Assembly: GCF_002258215.1 (NCBI RefSeq)
Contig: NZ_NEFY01000001.1
Span: 248,001-312,000 of the forward strand
DNA length: 64,000 nucleotides
DNA from: Marinobacter vinifirmus
Lineage (GTDB): Bacteria > Pseudomonadota > Gammaproteobacteria > Pseudomonadales > Oleiphilaceae
Reading direction: 5' to 3'
Part shown: one piece after another, positions 56,080 to 64,000 of the stretch
Numbering within the stretch: position 1 is the first letter of the stretch
Layout of the letters: each line of letters starts with the position of its first letter
Program-made: the position numbers and the translations under genes
The notes under the pieces: generated by a model
Told to the model about the DNA's origin: nothing
What the model saw: the letters and a program-made list of their open reading frames with translations, nothing else
Database searches by the model: none

Positions 56080-56319
56080 ATGCCGTTCTCGCCAAAGCAC
56101 CTTGCTGAACTGAACCTTCTGCTGCAGTTCCCTTCAACCTCCACTCAGGAAGGTATCAAGGTTCATGCCCATTCCGCTGCGCCGGAGACCGTCAAGGCAG
56201 CTGAAACGCTGTTTGCCAAAGGTCTGATCAGCCAGATGGACGGAGGCTACCTTACCCCCATGGGGTGCGAGGCGGTTGAGCTTACCCAGAAGCTCCAGGC
56301 GATGATTGCCGAGCCCTGA
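56080..56319 (+). CDS. TIGR02647 family protein
   Basis: 79 aa. Begins MPFSPKHLAELNLLLQFPS; SAAPETVKAAETLFAKGLISQ and GGYLTPMGCEAVELTQ resemble a winged-helix-like small DNA-binding domain, consistent with the TIGR02647 family of gammaproteobacteria. CGGGAG precedes the ATG. Confidence 0.85.
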   Translation: MPFSPKHLAELNLLLQFPSTSTQEGIKVHAHSAAPETVKAAETLFAKGLISQMDGGYLTPMGCEAVELTQKLQAMIAEP

Positions 56320-56407
56320 CACCAACCTGTTTGAAACAGTAGCGCTGCACCCGGCCAAAACGGTCGGGTGGGGTGCTTTGTTATTCGTGTAGCGGCAGCC
56401 GAAACCT

Positions 56408-57304
56408 ATGCCACCGATCTACTACTCCCTGTTTGTGCCCGCGCTGTTCGTCTGGTTGTGGAGCACCGGTTTTATTGGCGCCAAGTACGGCTTGCCTTAT
56501 GCAGAGCCATTTACCCTGCTGCTGATTCGTATGCTGTTGACGCTCATACCGTTAACCGTTCTGGCGCTGGTGATGAAATCACGCTGGCCGGGTTGGCGCG
56601 GAGCGGGGCACCTGGCGGTGACCGGGTTGCTGGTGCAGGGAACCTATTTGGGCGGCGTGTTCTATGCCATTGACCAGGGCATGCCTTCTGGGCTGGTATC
56701 GTTGATCGTTGGCTTGCAGCCCCTGGTCACGGCCCTGGCGGCGGTCTTGTTGCTTCGGGAAACCGTGGCGGGCCGTCAGTGGTCAGGGTTGGTTATGGGA
56801 TTGTTGGGGGTGGCCCTGGTGCTGGCTGAGAAGCTCGGGGATGGCTCGAACGGAGCGGGTTTCTCACCGGTTACCTTGCTTTGGGCGGGGCTGTCCCTGG
56901 TTGGTATTTCGCTGGGAACGGTTTATCAGAAGCGTTTCGGAACCGGGGTAGACCTGATCTCCGGCACCATGATCCAGTACACCGCCGCCGCTGCCTTGTT
57001 TGCCCTGGGTGCTTTTACTCTGGAAACCCGCGAAATCCAGTGGTCACTGCAGTTCAGCCTTGCCCTGGGCTGGCTGGTATTCGGGTTGTCGGTAAGTGCA
57101 ATTCTGATTCTGATGTGGCTGATTCGCAGAGGGGCTGCTTCCCAGGTGGCGAGTCTGTTCTATCTGGTGCCGCCGGTGACGGCGCTGGAAGCCTTCATTC
57201 TGTTTGACGAACGGCTGGGGCCAATGGCGATAGCCGGCGGCGTGGTCGCAGTAGCCGGGGTGGCCCTCGTTGTGACCGGAGGGCCACGACCGGTGAAAAC
57301 CTAG
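56408..57304 (+). CDS. EamA/DMT family transporter
   Basis: 298 aa with ten hydrophobic helices in two EamA repeats: [18 protein letters not shown] in the first, [22 protein letters not shown] in the second, and [21 protein letters not shown] near the end. Probable metabolite exporter; substrate unknown. Its stop overlaps the DUF1328 gene tail to tail. Confidence 0.9.
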   Translation: MPPIYYSLFVPALFVWLWSTGFIGAKYGLPYAEPFTLLLIRMLLTLIPLTVLALVMKSRWPGWRGAGHLAVTGLLVQGTYLGGVFYAIDQGMPSGLVSLIVGLQPLVTALAAVLLLRETVAGRQWSGLVMGLLGVALVLAEKLGDGSNGAGFSPVTLLWAGLSLVGISLGTVYQKRFGTGVDLISGTMIQYTAAAALFALGAFTLETREIQWSLQFSLALGWLVFGLSVSAILILMWLIRRGAASQVASLFYLVPPVTALEAFILFDERLGPMAIAGGVVAVAGVALVVTGGPRPVKT

Positions 57305-57477
57305 ACCTTGGGGCCTTTACCGCGAAGCATGTTGAATAACAGGGACACGACCAACAGTACAAGGAAGATGAAAAACAGTATCTTCGCAAATCCTGCCGCA
57401 GTTCCCGCAATGCCTCCGAACCCGAGGACTCCCGCGATAATCGCAATAACAAGACAAACTATAGCCCAGTAGAGCAT
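57301..57477 (-). CDS. DUF1328 small membrane protein (YtjA-like)
   Basis: 58 aa from ATG 57477 with GGAGAT-like ribosome binding site (AGGATAGGAG). [20 protein letters not shown] and [15 protein letters not shown] are the two-helix hallmark of DUF1328/YtjA; ends GKGPKV. Too short for ordinary ORF calls. Shares 4 bases with the end of the EamA gene. Confidence 0.92.
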   Translation of the reverse strand: MLYWAIVCLVIAIIAGVLGFGGIAGTAAGFAKILFFIFLVLLVVSLLFNMLRGKGPKV

Positions 57478-57578
57478 CTCCTATCCTCCGTTTCAGGGGT
57501 GCCCTTTAAAAGTGGCACAGTCCTTCAGGAAGCGCAATTGAGAAGCAGTTACCGTTGAGTAATGGTTTGGCAGGAGTT

Positions 57579-58199
57579 CTACTTGCCAGCTACGATACCG
57601 GCCACCAGTCGCCCCGCCAGCGCTACCAGAATGGCTCCGAACACCCGCTCGAACCAGACCGCCCGTTTCTTCAGCATATCCAGCCACTTCGGGTTGGAAA
57701 ACAGCCAGGCCACAATCAGGTACCAGCCGGTATCGATAACCAGTGCGGTAGCTGCATAGCCAAACTTCGCCATCAGGCTGGTATCCACCCCGACCACCTG
57801 GCTGAACAGCGCCAGGAAAAACACCGCAATCTTGGGGTTGAAGAAGGCAATCAAGAAGCCGTCCCGGGCGGCGCTGCGGGTGCTGGGAGCTTCGGGCAGG
57901 GCCTGGTCGCTTTGAGCCTTGGCGGTGAGTCCTTTAAACCCGAGCCATGCCAGGTACAGCGCCCCGGCCCATTGCAGAATGGTGAACGCTGTTGGCGATG
58001 CGGTAATCACCGCCGCCAGGCCGAGAATGCTCAGAAACGCGTAGATGCCCACGCCAAGACCATGGGACAGCGCCGCGACAACGCCATTCCGGCGCCCGCC
58101 GGTCATGGTCTGTTTCAGCACCAGGGCGAGGGAGGGGCCGGGCGACATGGCGCCAAGCACGCAGATGGTTACAACAGCTAACCAGGTGGTCAGGGTCAT
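57579..58199 (-). CDS. LysE family amino-acid exporter
   Basis: 206 aa, six helices. LGAMSPGPSLALVLKQTM is the LysE/RhtB signature, with GALYLAWLGFKGL and FLIAFFNPKIAVFFLALF. Probably exports an amino acid or similar metabolite. Followed upstream on the same strand by a lipoprotein gene. Confidence 0.9.
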   Translation of the reverse strand: MTLTTWLAVVTICVLGAMSPGPSLALVLKQTMTGGRRNGVVAALSHGLGVGIYAFLSILGLAAVITASPTAFTILQWAGALYLAWLGFKGLTAKAQSDQALPEAPSTRSAARDGFLIAFFNPKIAVFFLALFSQVVGVDTSLMAKFGYAATALVIDTGWYLIVAWLFSNPKWLDMLKKRAVWFERVFGAILVALAGRLVAGIVAGK

Positions 58200-58212
58200 G
58201 GGGTTTCTCTGT

Positions 58213-58665
58213 TCAGTCGGTTTTTCGGGTGGGGTAAACAGACCGTGACAGGGTGGGCTCGCAACCGATCACCTGCCGTGCCTGTTTGTGGGCGTGAAGG
58301 TACCAGCGCTGGCCGCCATTGGTAAAGGTATTGCTGGCAACCGGGAAATCCCGGGTTTGCACGGTGCTGGGTATCGGGGTGCCATCGGCATGGCGGTACA
58401 CGCAGGAGGTTCCGATGGTCATGGCCTGCCGCACGGGCAGGGTAATAAAGCCGTCATCACTGACTTGCGGGGGCTCGTCGTTGATGCTGATAACCTTCAG
58501 GCAGGGGCCGAAGTGGATGCGGTTCTGGTCGCCCACTTTTTCTTCAAGGCAATGATGGGCCTTCAGCAATACCGCGTCATCGGCAATATCGCCTTTTGGC
58601 CCGGGAAGGCTCTGGCAAGCTGCCAGGGCCGCACTTAGCAGCAGTGTGACGGCTGCGCGTTTCAT
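58213..58665 (-). CDS. Lipoprotein, unknown function
   Basis: 150 aa. Lipobox ALAAC at ~14-18, then a soluble domain with several cysteines (HHCLEE, GPCLKV, TSCVYR, IGCEP) and ITLPVRQAMTIG. ATG 58665 overlaps the stop of the L,D-transpeptidase gene (ATGA), so the product may act with it at the cell wall. No family recognised. Confidence 0.72.
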   Translation of the reverse strand: MKRAAVTLLLSAALAACQSLPGPKGDIADDAVLLKAHHCLEEKVGDQNRIHFGPCLKVISINDEPPQVSDDGFITLPVRQAMTIGTSCVYRHADGTPIPSTVQTRDFPVASNTFTNGGQRWYLHAHKQARQVIGCEPTLSRSVYPTRKTD

Positions 58666-60347
58666 CAATGGCTCCTTGGTGTCAGTTGCAGGTTGCCTTG
58701 CCAGTCGGAACGAAGGGCCTGCAGTAACTGGCGGTCGCGCCCGTAGATATCCTCCCGGAACTGGTAGGTTCCGGCGCGATCAACCCAGACGGTCCAGTAC
58801 TGCAGGTGAACCGGCACCGGGTTCCGGAGGATGGCGTTGATCGGCTCGCTCGATTGCAGGGCTTCCTGAATGGCCCGATGGTCCCAGTCGCTGTTGCCCT
58901 CGAGCAACTTATTCGCCAGCTCAAACGGCCGCTCCACCCGGATGCAGCCGGAACTCAGGGTACGATCCATGCGGCTGAACAGGTATTGGCCCGGGGTGTC
59001 GTGCAGGTACACATCATACTGGTTCGGGAACATGAATTTCACCTGGCCGACGGCGTTCTGCGGTCCGGGCTGCTGCACCAGTTGATAGGGGAAGTTGTTT
59101 TTGGTCAGGCTATCCCAGTCGATGGTAGCGGGATCAATCTCGACACGGTTGGCGCCCCAGCCTTGATATACCTTGAAGCCGAGCCGGTCCAGGTAGCCGG
59201 GATCTCGGCGGATCACTGGCAGCTGGTCTTCGATCATCAGCCGGCGCGGAACCGTCCAGGTGGGGTTGAAGACCAGGTAGCGGATGCGGTCGCTGAACAC
59301 CGGTGTCTGCCGGTAGGGCTGGCCGACGATCACCCGCTGGCGCATGGTTTCCTGGCCGTTTTCCACCATGATCAGCTCATAACCGGCAATGTTTACCAAG
59401 ATGTAGGTATCGCCCAGAGAATCCGGCAGCCAGCGCCATCGCTCCAGGTTGGCGTCGATCTGTTGTAGCCGTTCCAGGGGCATCTGGTTGATGGCCGCCA
59501 GGGTTTTACGGCCGATGATGCCGTCGGGATCCAGTCCGTGGCGGGCCTGGAAGGCTGGAATCACGGCGAGCAGGTCATCACTGTACAGCTGGTCGGCAAA
59601 GCCGGTATCGAATGCTTCTGAGCTGTCGTTGTCCCGGGCTGGCAGGTCGCCGAGCAGCCTCAGCCGCTCACGGACCTCAATCATTCTGGAGTCTGTATCC
59701 CCGGGCCGGATGGCCGGGCCGGAGTCGATCACCGGCCAGGGCTGCCCTAAAAGGTCAGAGACTTCTTTGCGGAGCGCCACCAGTTTGCGGTAGGCCGGCG
59801 CTTCCGGTTTCAGGCCTTGCAGGGTTTTGTCGATGCTGTGGTCCAGTATGGCGGCCGCCAGTACTTCATGCATTTTCCTTTGCTGTTCGGAAGGTTGCCA
59901 GCGGGCGGAGCGGGTTTCCTGGTCAAGCTTGCCATCATGCAGGTGTGTGGCAAGCAGCAGGAAGGCGTCAGACAATACCAGGTCGAGATCAGCCTGCAGG
60001 TCCTCACCATTGTGGTCCAGCGGCTGCGACGCAAAGTCCGCCAGGCTGTCGTAATGGTAGTCGCCAGGGTTCAGGCCTTCATTGGAGACTTCGCGGATGG
60101 CTTGCAGCAGTTCCTCCCGTGCCGGGAAAGAGCGCCATGCCGGTTCGTAGTTTCGGGCTTCATAGAACTGCACGAGCGCGTCCCGGGAGTGCAGGTGAGC
60201 GCCAAGAACCACCACCGGCTCACCGGCCTGCAAGGCCTCGACCCGGTTGATAATACTATCGTCGCTGTGGGAATTTTCGGCCAGCGCCAGTAACATCAAA
60301 CCCAACAGACAGCTCTGCCAGAATCTGCGACGGTTGGCATCCTGCAT
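58665..60347 (-). CDS. L,D-transpeptidase (YcbB/LdtD family)
   Basis: 560 aa periplasmic cell-wall cross-linking enzyme. Signal peptide (LLGLMLLALAENSHS), a long helical scaffold domain (~30-270), a peptidoglycan-binding motif GLDPDGIIGRKTLAAIN, and the YkuD catalytic domain with VYLHDTP and the active-site Cys in SSGCIRVERPFELA. ATG 60347 has a strong GGAGGGG site; the upstream open frame lacks support. Forms 3-3 cross-links. Confidence 0.92.
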   Translation of the reverse strand: MQDANRRRFWQSCLLGLMLLALAENSHSDDSIINRVEALQAGEPVVVLGAHLHSRDALVQFYEARNYEPAWRSFPAREELLQAIREVSNEGLNPGDYHYDSLADFASQPLDHNGEDLQADLDLVLSDAFLLLATHLHDGKLDQETRSARWQPSEQQRKMHEVLAAAILDHSIDKTLQGLKPEAPAYRKLVALRKEVSDLLGQPWPVIDSGPAIRPGDTDSRMIEVRERLRLLGDLPARDNDSSEAFDTGFADQLYSDDLLAVIPAFQARHGLDPDGIIGRKTLAAINQMPLERLQQIDANLERWRWLPDSLGDTYILVNIAGYELIMVENGQETMRQRVIVGQPYRQTPVFSDRIRYLVFNPTWTVPRRLMIEDQLPVIRRDPGYLDRLGFKVYQGWGANRVEIDPATIDWDSLTKNNFPYQLVQQPGPQNAVGQVKFMFPNQYDVYLHDTPGQYLFSRMDRTLSSGCIRVERPFELANKLLEGNSDWDHRAIQEALQSSEPINAILRNPVPVHLQYWTVWVDRAGTYQFREDIYGRDRQLLQALRSDWQGNLQLTPRSH

Positions 60348-60421
60348 CTGTCTCCCCTCCGTGTCATCATTAGCTTTTAGCCCAGCCGTTCTAACCTGCA
60401 TGCCGGAGCCCGCTTTTACCC

Positions 60422-61198
60422 ATGTCTGACCTGACTGTAGTCCAGTATATCCTGATTGCATTGATCTTTGTCTGGAGCGGGTTTGTCCGGTCAGGGCTGG
60501 GTTTCGGTGGTGCCGTGTTGTCCCTGCCGTTCCTTTTACTGGTTCTTGATGAACCTTTGGTGTTTTTGCCGTTGATTTCGATACACCTGCTGGTGTTCTC
60601 CTCCCTCACCATCTGGCTCAACAACCGGAAAGGCGCGAAGGACAGGCAGGCCGGTGGCACGGGCACCGTAGACTGGCGTTATCTGGGGCGCCTGCTGGCG
60701 ATCATGATTGTGCCCAAACTGATCGGGGTATTCGGGCTGATTACCCTGCCGGGCTATGTGATGAGCTCGATCATTTTCGTGATTGTTGCGCTGTATTCAC
60801 TGTCATACATTGCCAACCGTCCGTTCCGCAGTGGCAGCAAGACGGTCGATACCATTTTCCTGATGCTGGGGGGCTACATCAGTGGCACCTCACTGATTGG
60901 TGCTCCGCTGATTATCGCGGTGGCGGCGCAGCACCTACCCAAGGAGAAGCTCAGGGATACCTTGTTTGCCCTGTGGTTTATCCTGGTACTGATCAAGCTG
61001 TCGGCATTTATCTGGGCGGGTGTCGACCTGCAACTGATCCATCATCTGTGGCTGCTGCCGGCGGCGGCCGTGGGGCATGTGATCGGGCTCTATGTGCACG
61101 ACCGCATGCTCCAGGCCGAAGGTTCGCTGTTTTTCCGGGTGCTGGGTGTAGTGCTGCTGGTGGTCAGCACCATCGGGATGGTTTCTGTCTGGCGTTAG
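60422..61198 (+). CDS. TauE/SafE family sulfite/anion exporter-like protein
   Basis: 258 aa, about eight helices. WSGFVRSGLGFGGAVLSLPFLL is the TauE/SafE motif at the N-terminus, and FLMLGGYISGTSLIGAPLIIA the mirrored second motif. Probable anion exporter; substrate unknown. Diverges from the L,D-transpeptidase gene with 74 bases between the starts. Confidence 0.87.
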   Translation: MSDLTVVQYILIALIFVWSGFVRSGLGFGGAVLSLPFLLLVLDEPLVFLPLISIHLLVFSSLTIWLNNRKGAKDRQAGGTGTVDWRYLGRLLAIMIVPKLIGVFGLITLPGYVMSSIIFVIVALYSLSYIANRPFRSGSKTVDTIFLMLGGYISGTSLIGAPLIIAVAAQHLPKEKLRDTLFALWFILVLIKLSAFIWAGVDLQLIHHLWLLPAAAVGHVIGLYVHDRMLQAEGSLFFRVLGVVLLVVSTIGMVSVWR

Positions 61199-61242
61199 GC
61201 GTAATCTGTCAGGAAGGCATCTAATTCAGGGAGGGTAACGCG

Positions 61243-61374
61243 ATGAACGCGACCGATCCCGACTTTGCAGCCCTGCGTCGCGCCATGGTGAAGTTACAGA
61301 TTGCCGGGCGGGGCATTCATGATGGCCGGGTACTGGAAGCCATGGCCAGGGTACCGAGGGAAGGCTGGCCCTGA
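61243..61374 (+). pseudogene. 5' remnant of protein-L-isoaspartate O-methyltransferase gene (pcm-like)
   Basis: 43 codons from ATG 61243 with GAGGG upstream. FAALRRAMVKLQIAGRGIHD and GRVLEAMARVPREGW match the first 45 residues of Pcm enzymes, which then continue for ~170 more; here a stop follows at 61372. The SAM-binding core is absent. Confidence 0.7.
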
Positions 61375-61381
61375 GGGCGCT

Positions 61382-61489
61382 TCAGGTACCCAGCATTCCC
61401 GCGTAGGCTGTGTAGAAAAATGCGCAGGAACCGAGCAGGATCAGGCCCCAGGCTGGAGCGGTCATGGCAGAACGTGTCGGCTTGTTCAT
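61382..61489 (-). CDS. 35-residue single-pass membrane peptide
   Basis: ATG 61489 preceded by AAGGGAGGTAGCT, a near-ideal ribosome binding site; stop at 61382. The product has a short basic start (MNKPTRSAMT) and one hydrophobic helix (WGLILLGSCAFFYTAYAGML). Upstream on the same strand TTGTGA and TATAGT lie 18 bases apart, a plausible promoter. Too short for ordinary ORF calls; no family recognised. Confidence 0.6.
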   Translation of the reverse strand: MNKPTRSAMTAPAWGLILLGSCAFFYTAYAGMLGT

Positions 61490-61629
61490 AGCTACCTCCC
61501 TTGGCAATGCTATTTATACGCTGACGTTTTCACTATAGACCATGATTGACAAATGTCACAAACTAAATTGTTCAGATAACGACCAGGCAACCACGTCCGG
61601 CAGTACCGGCCAACCCGGGCGTTGAACAC

Positions 61630-61757
61630 CGGATTGGCGACGGCGGCGAGGTTCAGGTGAAAAGTCCCGGGCAGATGGTGGGTTACTTCAAGAATGAGTA
61701 GAAAACCCGGGAAGATATTACCGAAGACGGCTTCCTGAAAACCGGTTTAATGCGTGG
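61630..61757 (+). pseudogene. Fragment of an acyl-CoA synthetase (AMP-binding) gene
   Basis: One frame reads RIGDGGEVQVKSPGQMVGYF, then KNE-stop-KTREDITEDGFLKTG across an in-frame TAG at 61699. This is the conserved EIxVxxPxxMxGY...TxEaITEDGFLKTGD segment of AMP-dependent synthetases. No start or flanking domains survive. Confidence 0.7.
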
Positions 61758-61772
61758 CCGGTGCCAATCAGC

Positions 61773-61905
61773 CGCAACCCTGCCTGATGGTTCTGCTGTC
61801 AGAAGAAGCCCGTGATGAGCTGGGTCGGGGGCGGATCGCAGATTTCTACAACCGCAAGATGGACGAGTGGTTTGCCCGGAATGCCAAGGTGATCCGGGAA
61901 TTCTG
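61773..61905 (+). pseudogene. Second short coding remnant
   Basis: A frame ending in TGA at 61903 encodes QPCLMVLLSEEARDELG then RIADFYNRKMDEWFARNAK. The first half could continue the acyl-CoA synthetase fragment in another frame; the second half is not recognised. Evidently decayed sequence. Confidence 0.4.
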
Positions 61906-61923
61906 AAGTTCTTCGAGGCAAAC

Positions 61924-61958
61924 AAAAACCCCGGCATGGAGTCCATGCCGGGGTTTTT
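61924..61958. terminator. Strong bidirectional terminator
   Basis: AAAAACCCCGGCATGGA (61924-61940) pairs with TCCATGCCGGGGTTTTT (61942-61958), flanked by A and T tracts. Closes the - strand gene at 61977 and the decayed + strand fragments. Confidence 0.9.
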
Positions 61959-61976
61959 TGATTCAGGCTGCCGGGC

Positions 61977-62171
61977 TTATACGCCGCCCTGTACCTGGGG
62001 CATATCCTGAGCTGCGGCAACTGCCTTGCGGTTGGCAATGCGCAGTTTGCGGCCGATAAACTGCATCACCTGTTTTGTCGCGGCGCGGGTATACTGGCGG
62101 CGCATCTCCACTCCATTGTGGAGGATGCTTGATGGCTGCGGGCGAACGCTCGCGGTGTACTTCTGAATCAT
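61977..62171 (-). CDS. Small conserved-looking basic protein
   Basis: 64 aa from ATG 62171 with GAAGGAGGCGCC. Basic, with EMRRQYTRAATKQVMQFIGR and LRIANRKAVAAAQDM. No family recognised. Diverges from the LysR gene, which makes it the natural candidate target of that regulator. Confidence 0.65.
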   Translation of the reverse strand: MIQKYTASVRPQPSSILHNGVEMRRQYTRAATKQVMQFIGRKLRIANRKAVAAAQDMPQVQGGV

Positions 62172-62210
62172 GGCGCCTTCCTCCTTCATCGGGTGGCTGG
62201 AATCGTTAAC

Positions 62211-62285
62211 TTGCAAATAATTCTAGGGGTTCTTATTTGCAGTTTGAATACGGTAAACTCCGTACTCACGTTGCAAATATGCAGT
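62211..62285. promoter_or_regulatory. Divergent LysR-type regulatory region with TTGCAAATA boxes
   Basis: TGCAAATAA (62212-62220) and TTATTTGCA (62233-62241) form a perfect 9-base inverted repeat with 12 bases between, and TTGCAAATA recurs at 62271-62279 just before the LysR start. An interrupted palindrome plus a further half-site in a divergent promoter is typical of LysR regulator binding. Confidence 0.65.
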
Positions 62286-62289
62286 AACT

Positions 62290-63189
62290 ATGGACTGGGA
62301 TTATCTTCGATATATACGGGCTCTGGCAATAGCCGGAACCTTCGCAAAAGCCGGTGAATTGCTGGGTGTTCACCAAACCACTGTTTTACGGCGACTTGAC
62401 CAGATGGAAGAGTCCCTGGGGGTTCAGTTTTTCGAGCGCAACCGGGACGGATTGCAGCTGACACCAGTCGGGGAAATGGCCTTTCGGGAAGCGGAAAGGC
62501 TGGCAACCGATATGGAAAACCTCGAACGCAAACTGGTGGGCCAGGACGGTGCGCCTGTGGGCAAGGTCCGGATTGCCGCCGAAGACGCCATGATGAACGA
62601 GCTGCTGAGCCCGATCCTGGCGGAACTGGTGCGGGAGTATCCGGACATCGAACTGGAAGTGCTCACCGACAACGATGTTGCCAACCTGAGCCACCGGGAA
62701 GCCGACCTGACGCTTCGCCCGGAAAACAAACCCCAGGCTACCCTCGAGGGCGAGCGCATTGCCGCGATTGATTCGGCGGTTTATGGCGCTGCGAAATACT
62801 GCCGGCGCAATCGAGATATAGACATCGAAAACCAGCCGGAAGCCTGCACCTGGATTCTTCCGGATGAGTCTTTCAGCCACCTGGCAACGGGCCGGTGGTA
62901 CCGCAAGCATCTCAAGAACGTAAATTCGGTCATTCGCTGCAACAGCCTGCAGGCAATGGCTGCCCTGGCCAGGGCCGGCGCCGGGTTGGCGGTTCTGCCT
63001 TGCTACCTTGGTGAGCCGGCAAAGGAATTGCGCCGGCTGTCAGACCCCCTGGACGGTGAAAGTGTCGACCTCTGGTTGCACGTCAACCAGGACACCCAGC
63101 AAATGGCCCGGGTGCGGATTGCGATGGAGTTTCTGGCCGAACGCCTGCAGGCACTGGAGTCTGCCATCGAGTTCAGCGCAACTCTCTGA
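62290..63189 (+). CDS. LysR family transcriptional regulator
   Basis: 299 aa. N-terminal winged helix-turn-helix (YLRYIRALAIAGTFAKAGELL, HQTTVLRRLDQMEESLG, VQFFERNRDGLQLTPVGE) and a LysR substrate-binding domain with a periplasmic-binding fold. Inducer unknown. Divergent from the small gene 61977-62171. Confidence 0.92.
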   Translation: MDWDYLRYIRALAIAGTFAKAGELLGVHQTTVLRRLDQMEESLGVQFFERNRDGLQLTPVGEMAFREAERLATDMENLERKLVGQDGAPVGKVRIAAEDAMMNELLSPILAELVREYPDIELEVLTDNDVANLSHREADLTLRPENKPQATLEGERIAAIDSAVYGAAKYCRRNRDIDIENQPEACTWILPDESFSHLATGRWYRKHLKNVNSVIRCNSLQAMAALARAGAGLAVLPCYLGEPAKELRRLSDPLDGESVDLWLHVNQDTQQMARVRIAMEFLAERLQALESAIEFSATL

Positions 63190-63191
63190 GC

Positions 63192-63911
63192 TCAACGTTC
63201 AGCGGAACAGAAGGGCCAGAACTGATACCACCGCCAGCACTGGAACTCGGCTTCGCAGGTTTGCAGCTGGTTGTGGTACCGGAAGGCCCGGTTCTGAACC
63301 CTCTGCGCGAGGGACTTGATGGCCGGTTTCTGGTCAAAGGATCGCCGGGCATAGCCGCCGCGGCCCTCGTGGTAGGCAAGATACAGCTGCGCGGGCGCGG
63401 TCAGGGCAATGCCCAGGTGCCGGTGGCTCAGCTGGTTGTACCAGCCCACGAAATCCAGCGCATATTCCATGTCTGTGCGAACGGTTCGCCAGCTGCCATC
63501 TGTGGCAATCAGGTATTCACCCCAGGCCGGGTCCAGGGCCTGGGCATAGCCCAGCGCGGTGGTGGGTCGTTTCCACGGAATCAGCCCCCAGAGCCGGGTG
63601 CGGGGAGGGCGGGCGTGGCTGCGAAAGGATGATTCGTAATAGACAAACGCCAGCTGGGTAGCCACAGGCGTGCCCCATTTCTCCTGTGAGGCCCGGGCGT
63701 AGTCATACCAGACGGTATGTTCGCGGAAGATCTCGCAGATGTTGTCCGTGTTGGACGGCGGGTCGGGCGCCAGCAGGCTGAAACGCAGCGTTGCCCAGAT
63801 GCCGATGACCAGGCCGAGCAGGGGCAGGCCATACCAGCTCACCCGTGAGCGCCACACATTAAAACGCTTGTTGCGGTTTTTTCGGGGTTTTCTGGTCTTT
63901 TTCCGACTCAT
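63192..63911 (-). CDS. Lytic transglycosylase-like (SLT-fold) membrane-anchored protein
   Basis: 239 aa. Very basic N-terminus (RKKTRKPRKNRNKRF), one transmembrane helix (LPLLGLVIGIWATLRFSLL), then an SLT-like domain with TQLAFVYYESSFRSHARPP, where E is the likely catalytic residue, TALGYAQALDPAWGEY and LYLAYHEGRGGYARRSF. Likely cleaves peptidoglycan or holds it. ATG 63911. Confidence 0.82.
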   Translation of the reverse strand: MSRKKTRKPRKNRNKRFNVWRSRVSWYGLPLLGLVIGIWATLRFSLLAPDPPSNTDNICEIFREHTVWYDYARASQEKWGTPVATQLAFVYYESSFRSHARPPRTRLWGLIPWKRPTTALGYAQALDPAWGEYLIATDGSWRTVRTDMEYALDFVGWYNQLSHRHLGIALTAPAQLYLAYHEGRGGYARRSFDQKPAIKSLAQRVQNRAFRYHNQLQTCEAEFQCWRWYQFWPFCSAER

Positions 63912-64000
63912 CCCTACCAAACTGTCATCTCCGAAGCCCCACGGACGCTTGCCCGGGCGCCTGTTGCCGTGTCATAAACAGGGCGATTCGATCATCAGGA
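63912..64000. other. Window end, no gene recognised
   Basis: Contains the upstream region of the lytic transglycosylase-like gene; nothing else supportable within the remaining bases. Confidence 0.4.

Overview
The window is a high-GC chromosomal segment of a marine gammaproteobacterium. The gene set (urt/ure urea cluster, codB-codA, MtgA, YeiP, TIGR02647, DUF1328, DUF3010, many short mobile-like repeats) is what I would expect of Marinobacter or a close relative; that assignment is inference from protein resemblance, not from a marker gene. No rRNA or tRNA genes, CRISPR array, integrase or complete insertion sequence was seen.

Layout. (1) 1-10154: urea uptake and hydrolysis. A 5'-truncated urtB leads into urtC-urtD-urtE, then ureD, ureA, ureB, ureC, ureE, ureF, ureG and a HupE/UreJ-type nickel permease, all on the + strand and mostly overlapping or tightly spaced. 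A palindromic repeat element sits between ureB and ureC. (2) 10296-15430: a visibly AT-rich three-gene operon on the - strand encoding a giant TPR-like sensor histidine kinase, a stand-alone receiver and a receiver-nucleoside phosphorylase fusion. This matches the published Detocs anti-phage system (DtcA, DtcB, DtcC) in domains and order. It is followed by about 800 bases of degraded sequence. (3) 15807-33988: small genes (DCC-family protein, thioredoxin 2, LOG, AAA ATPase, GDPD lipoprotein, SlyD, YebG and RadD around a LexA box, barnase/barstar pair, cold-shock protein). (4) 34326-47387: YqeY, orphan PAAR protein, adenine deaminase, diguanylate cyclase, MtgA, ThpR, codA and codB with a previously unlisted small ORF between them, ArfB. 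(5) 47616-63911: DUF2339 membrane protein, crotonase, thioesterase, YeiP, an slt - spermidine-synthase-like - rsuA operon, exporters, a YcbB-type L,D-transpeptidase, a LysR regulator and a lytic transglycosylase-like protein.

Two themes cut across the window. First, an unusual number of genes are internally deleted, truncated or chimeric next to well-preserved ones: a bestrophin gene, a second trxC, a second DUF3010 gene fused to a glycine-betaine-binding-protein tail, a second DUF938 methyltransferase, a second thioredoxin-like gene, an N-acyl-D-amino-acid deacylase, a LemA/GIDE gene, and fragments of pcm and an acyl-CoA synthetase. Several are decayed paralogues of intact copies in the same window. 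Second, a family of short intergenic repeats carrying a perfect DnaA box (TTATCCACA) flanked by an ACAAA/TTTGT arm pair occurs four times, always in the same orientation.

The most exciting system is the Detocs operon: it is a described family (ATP-degrading abortive infection), so the novelty is the locus and not the class.
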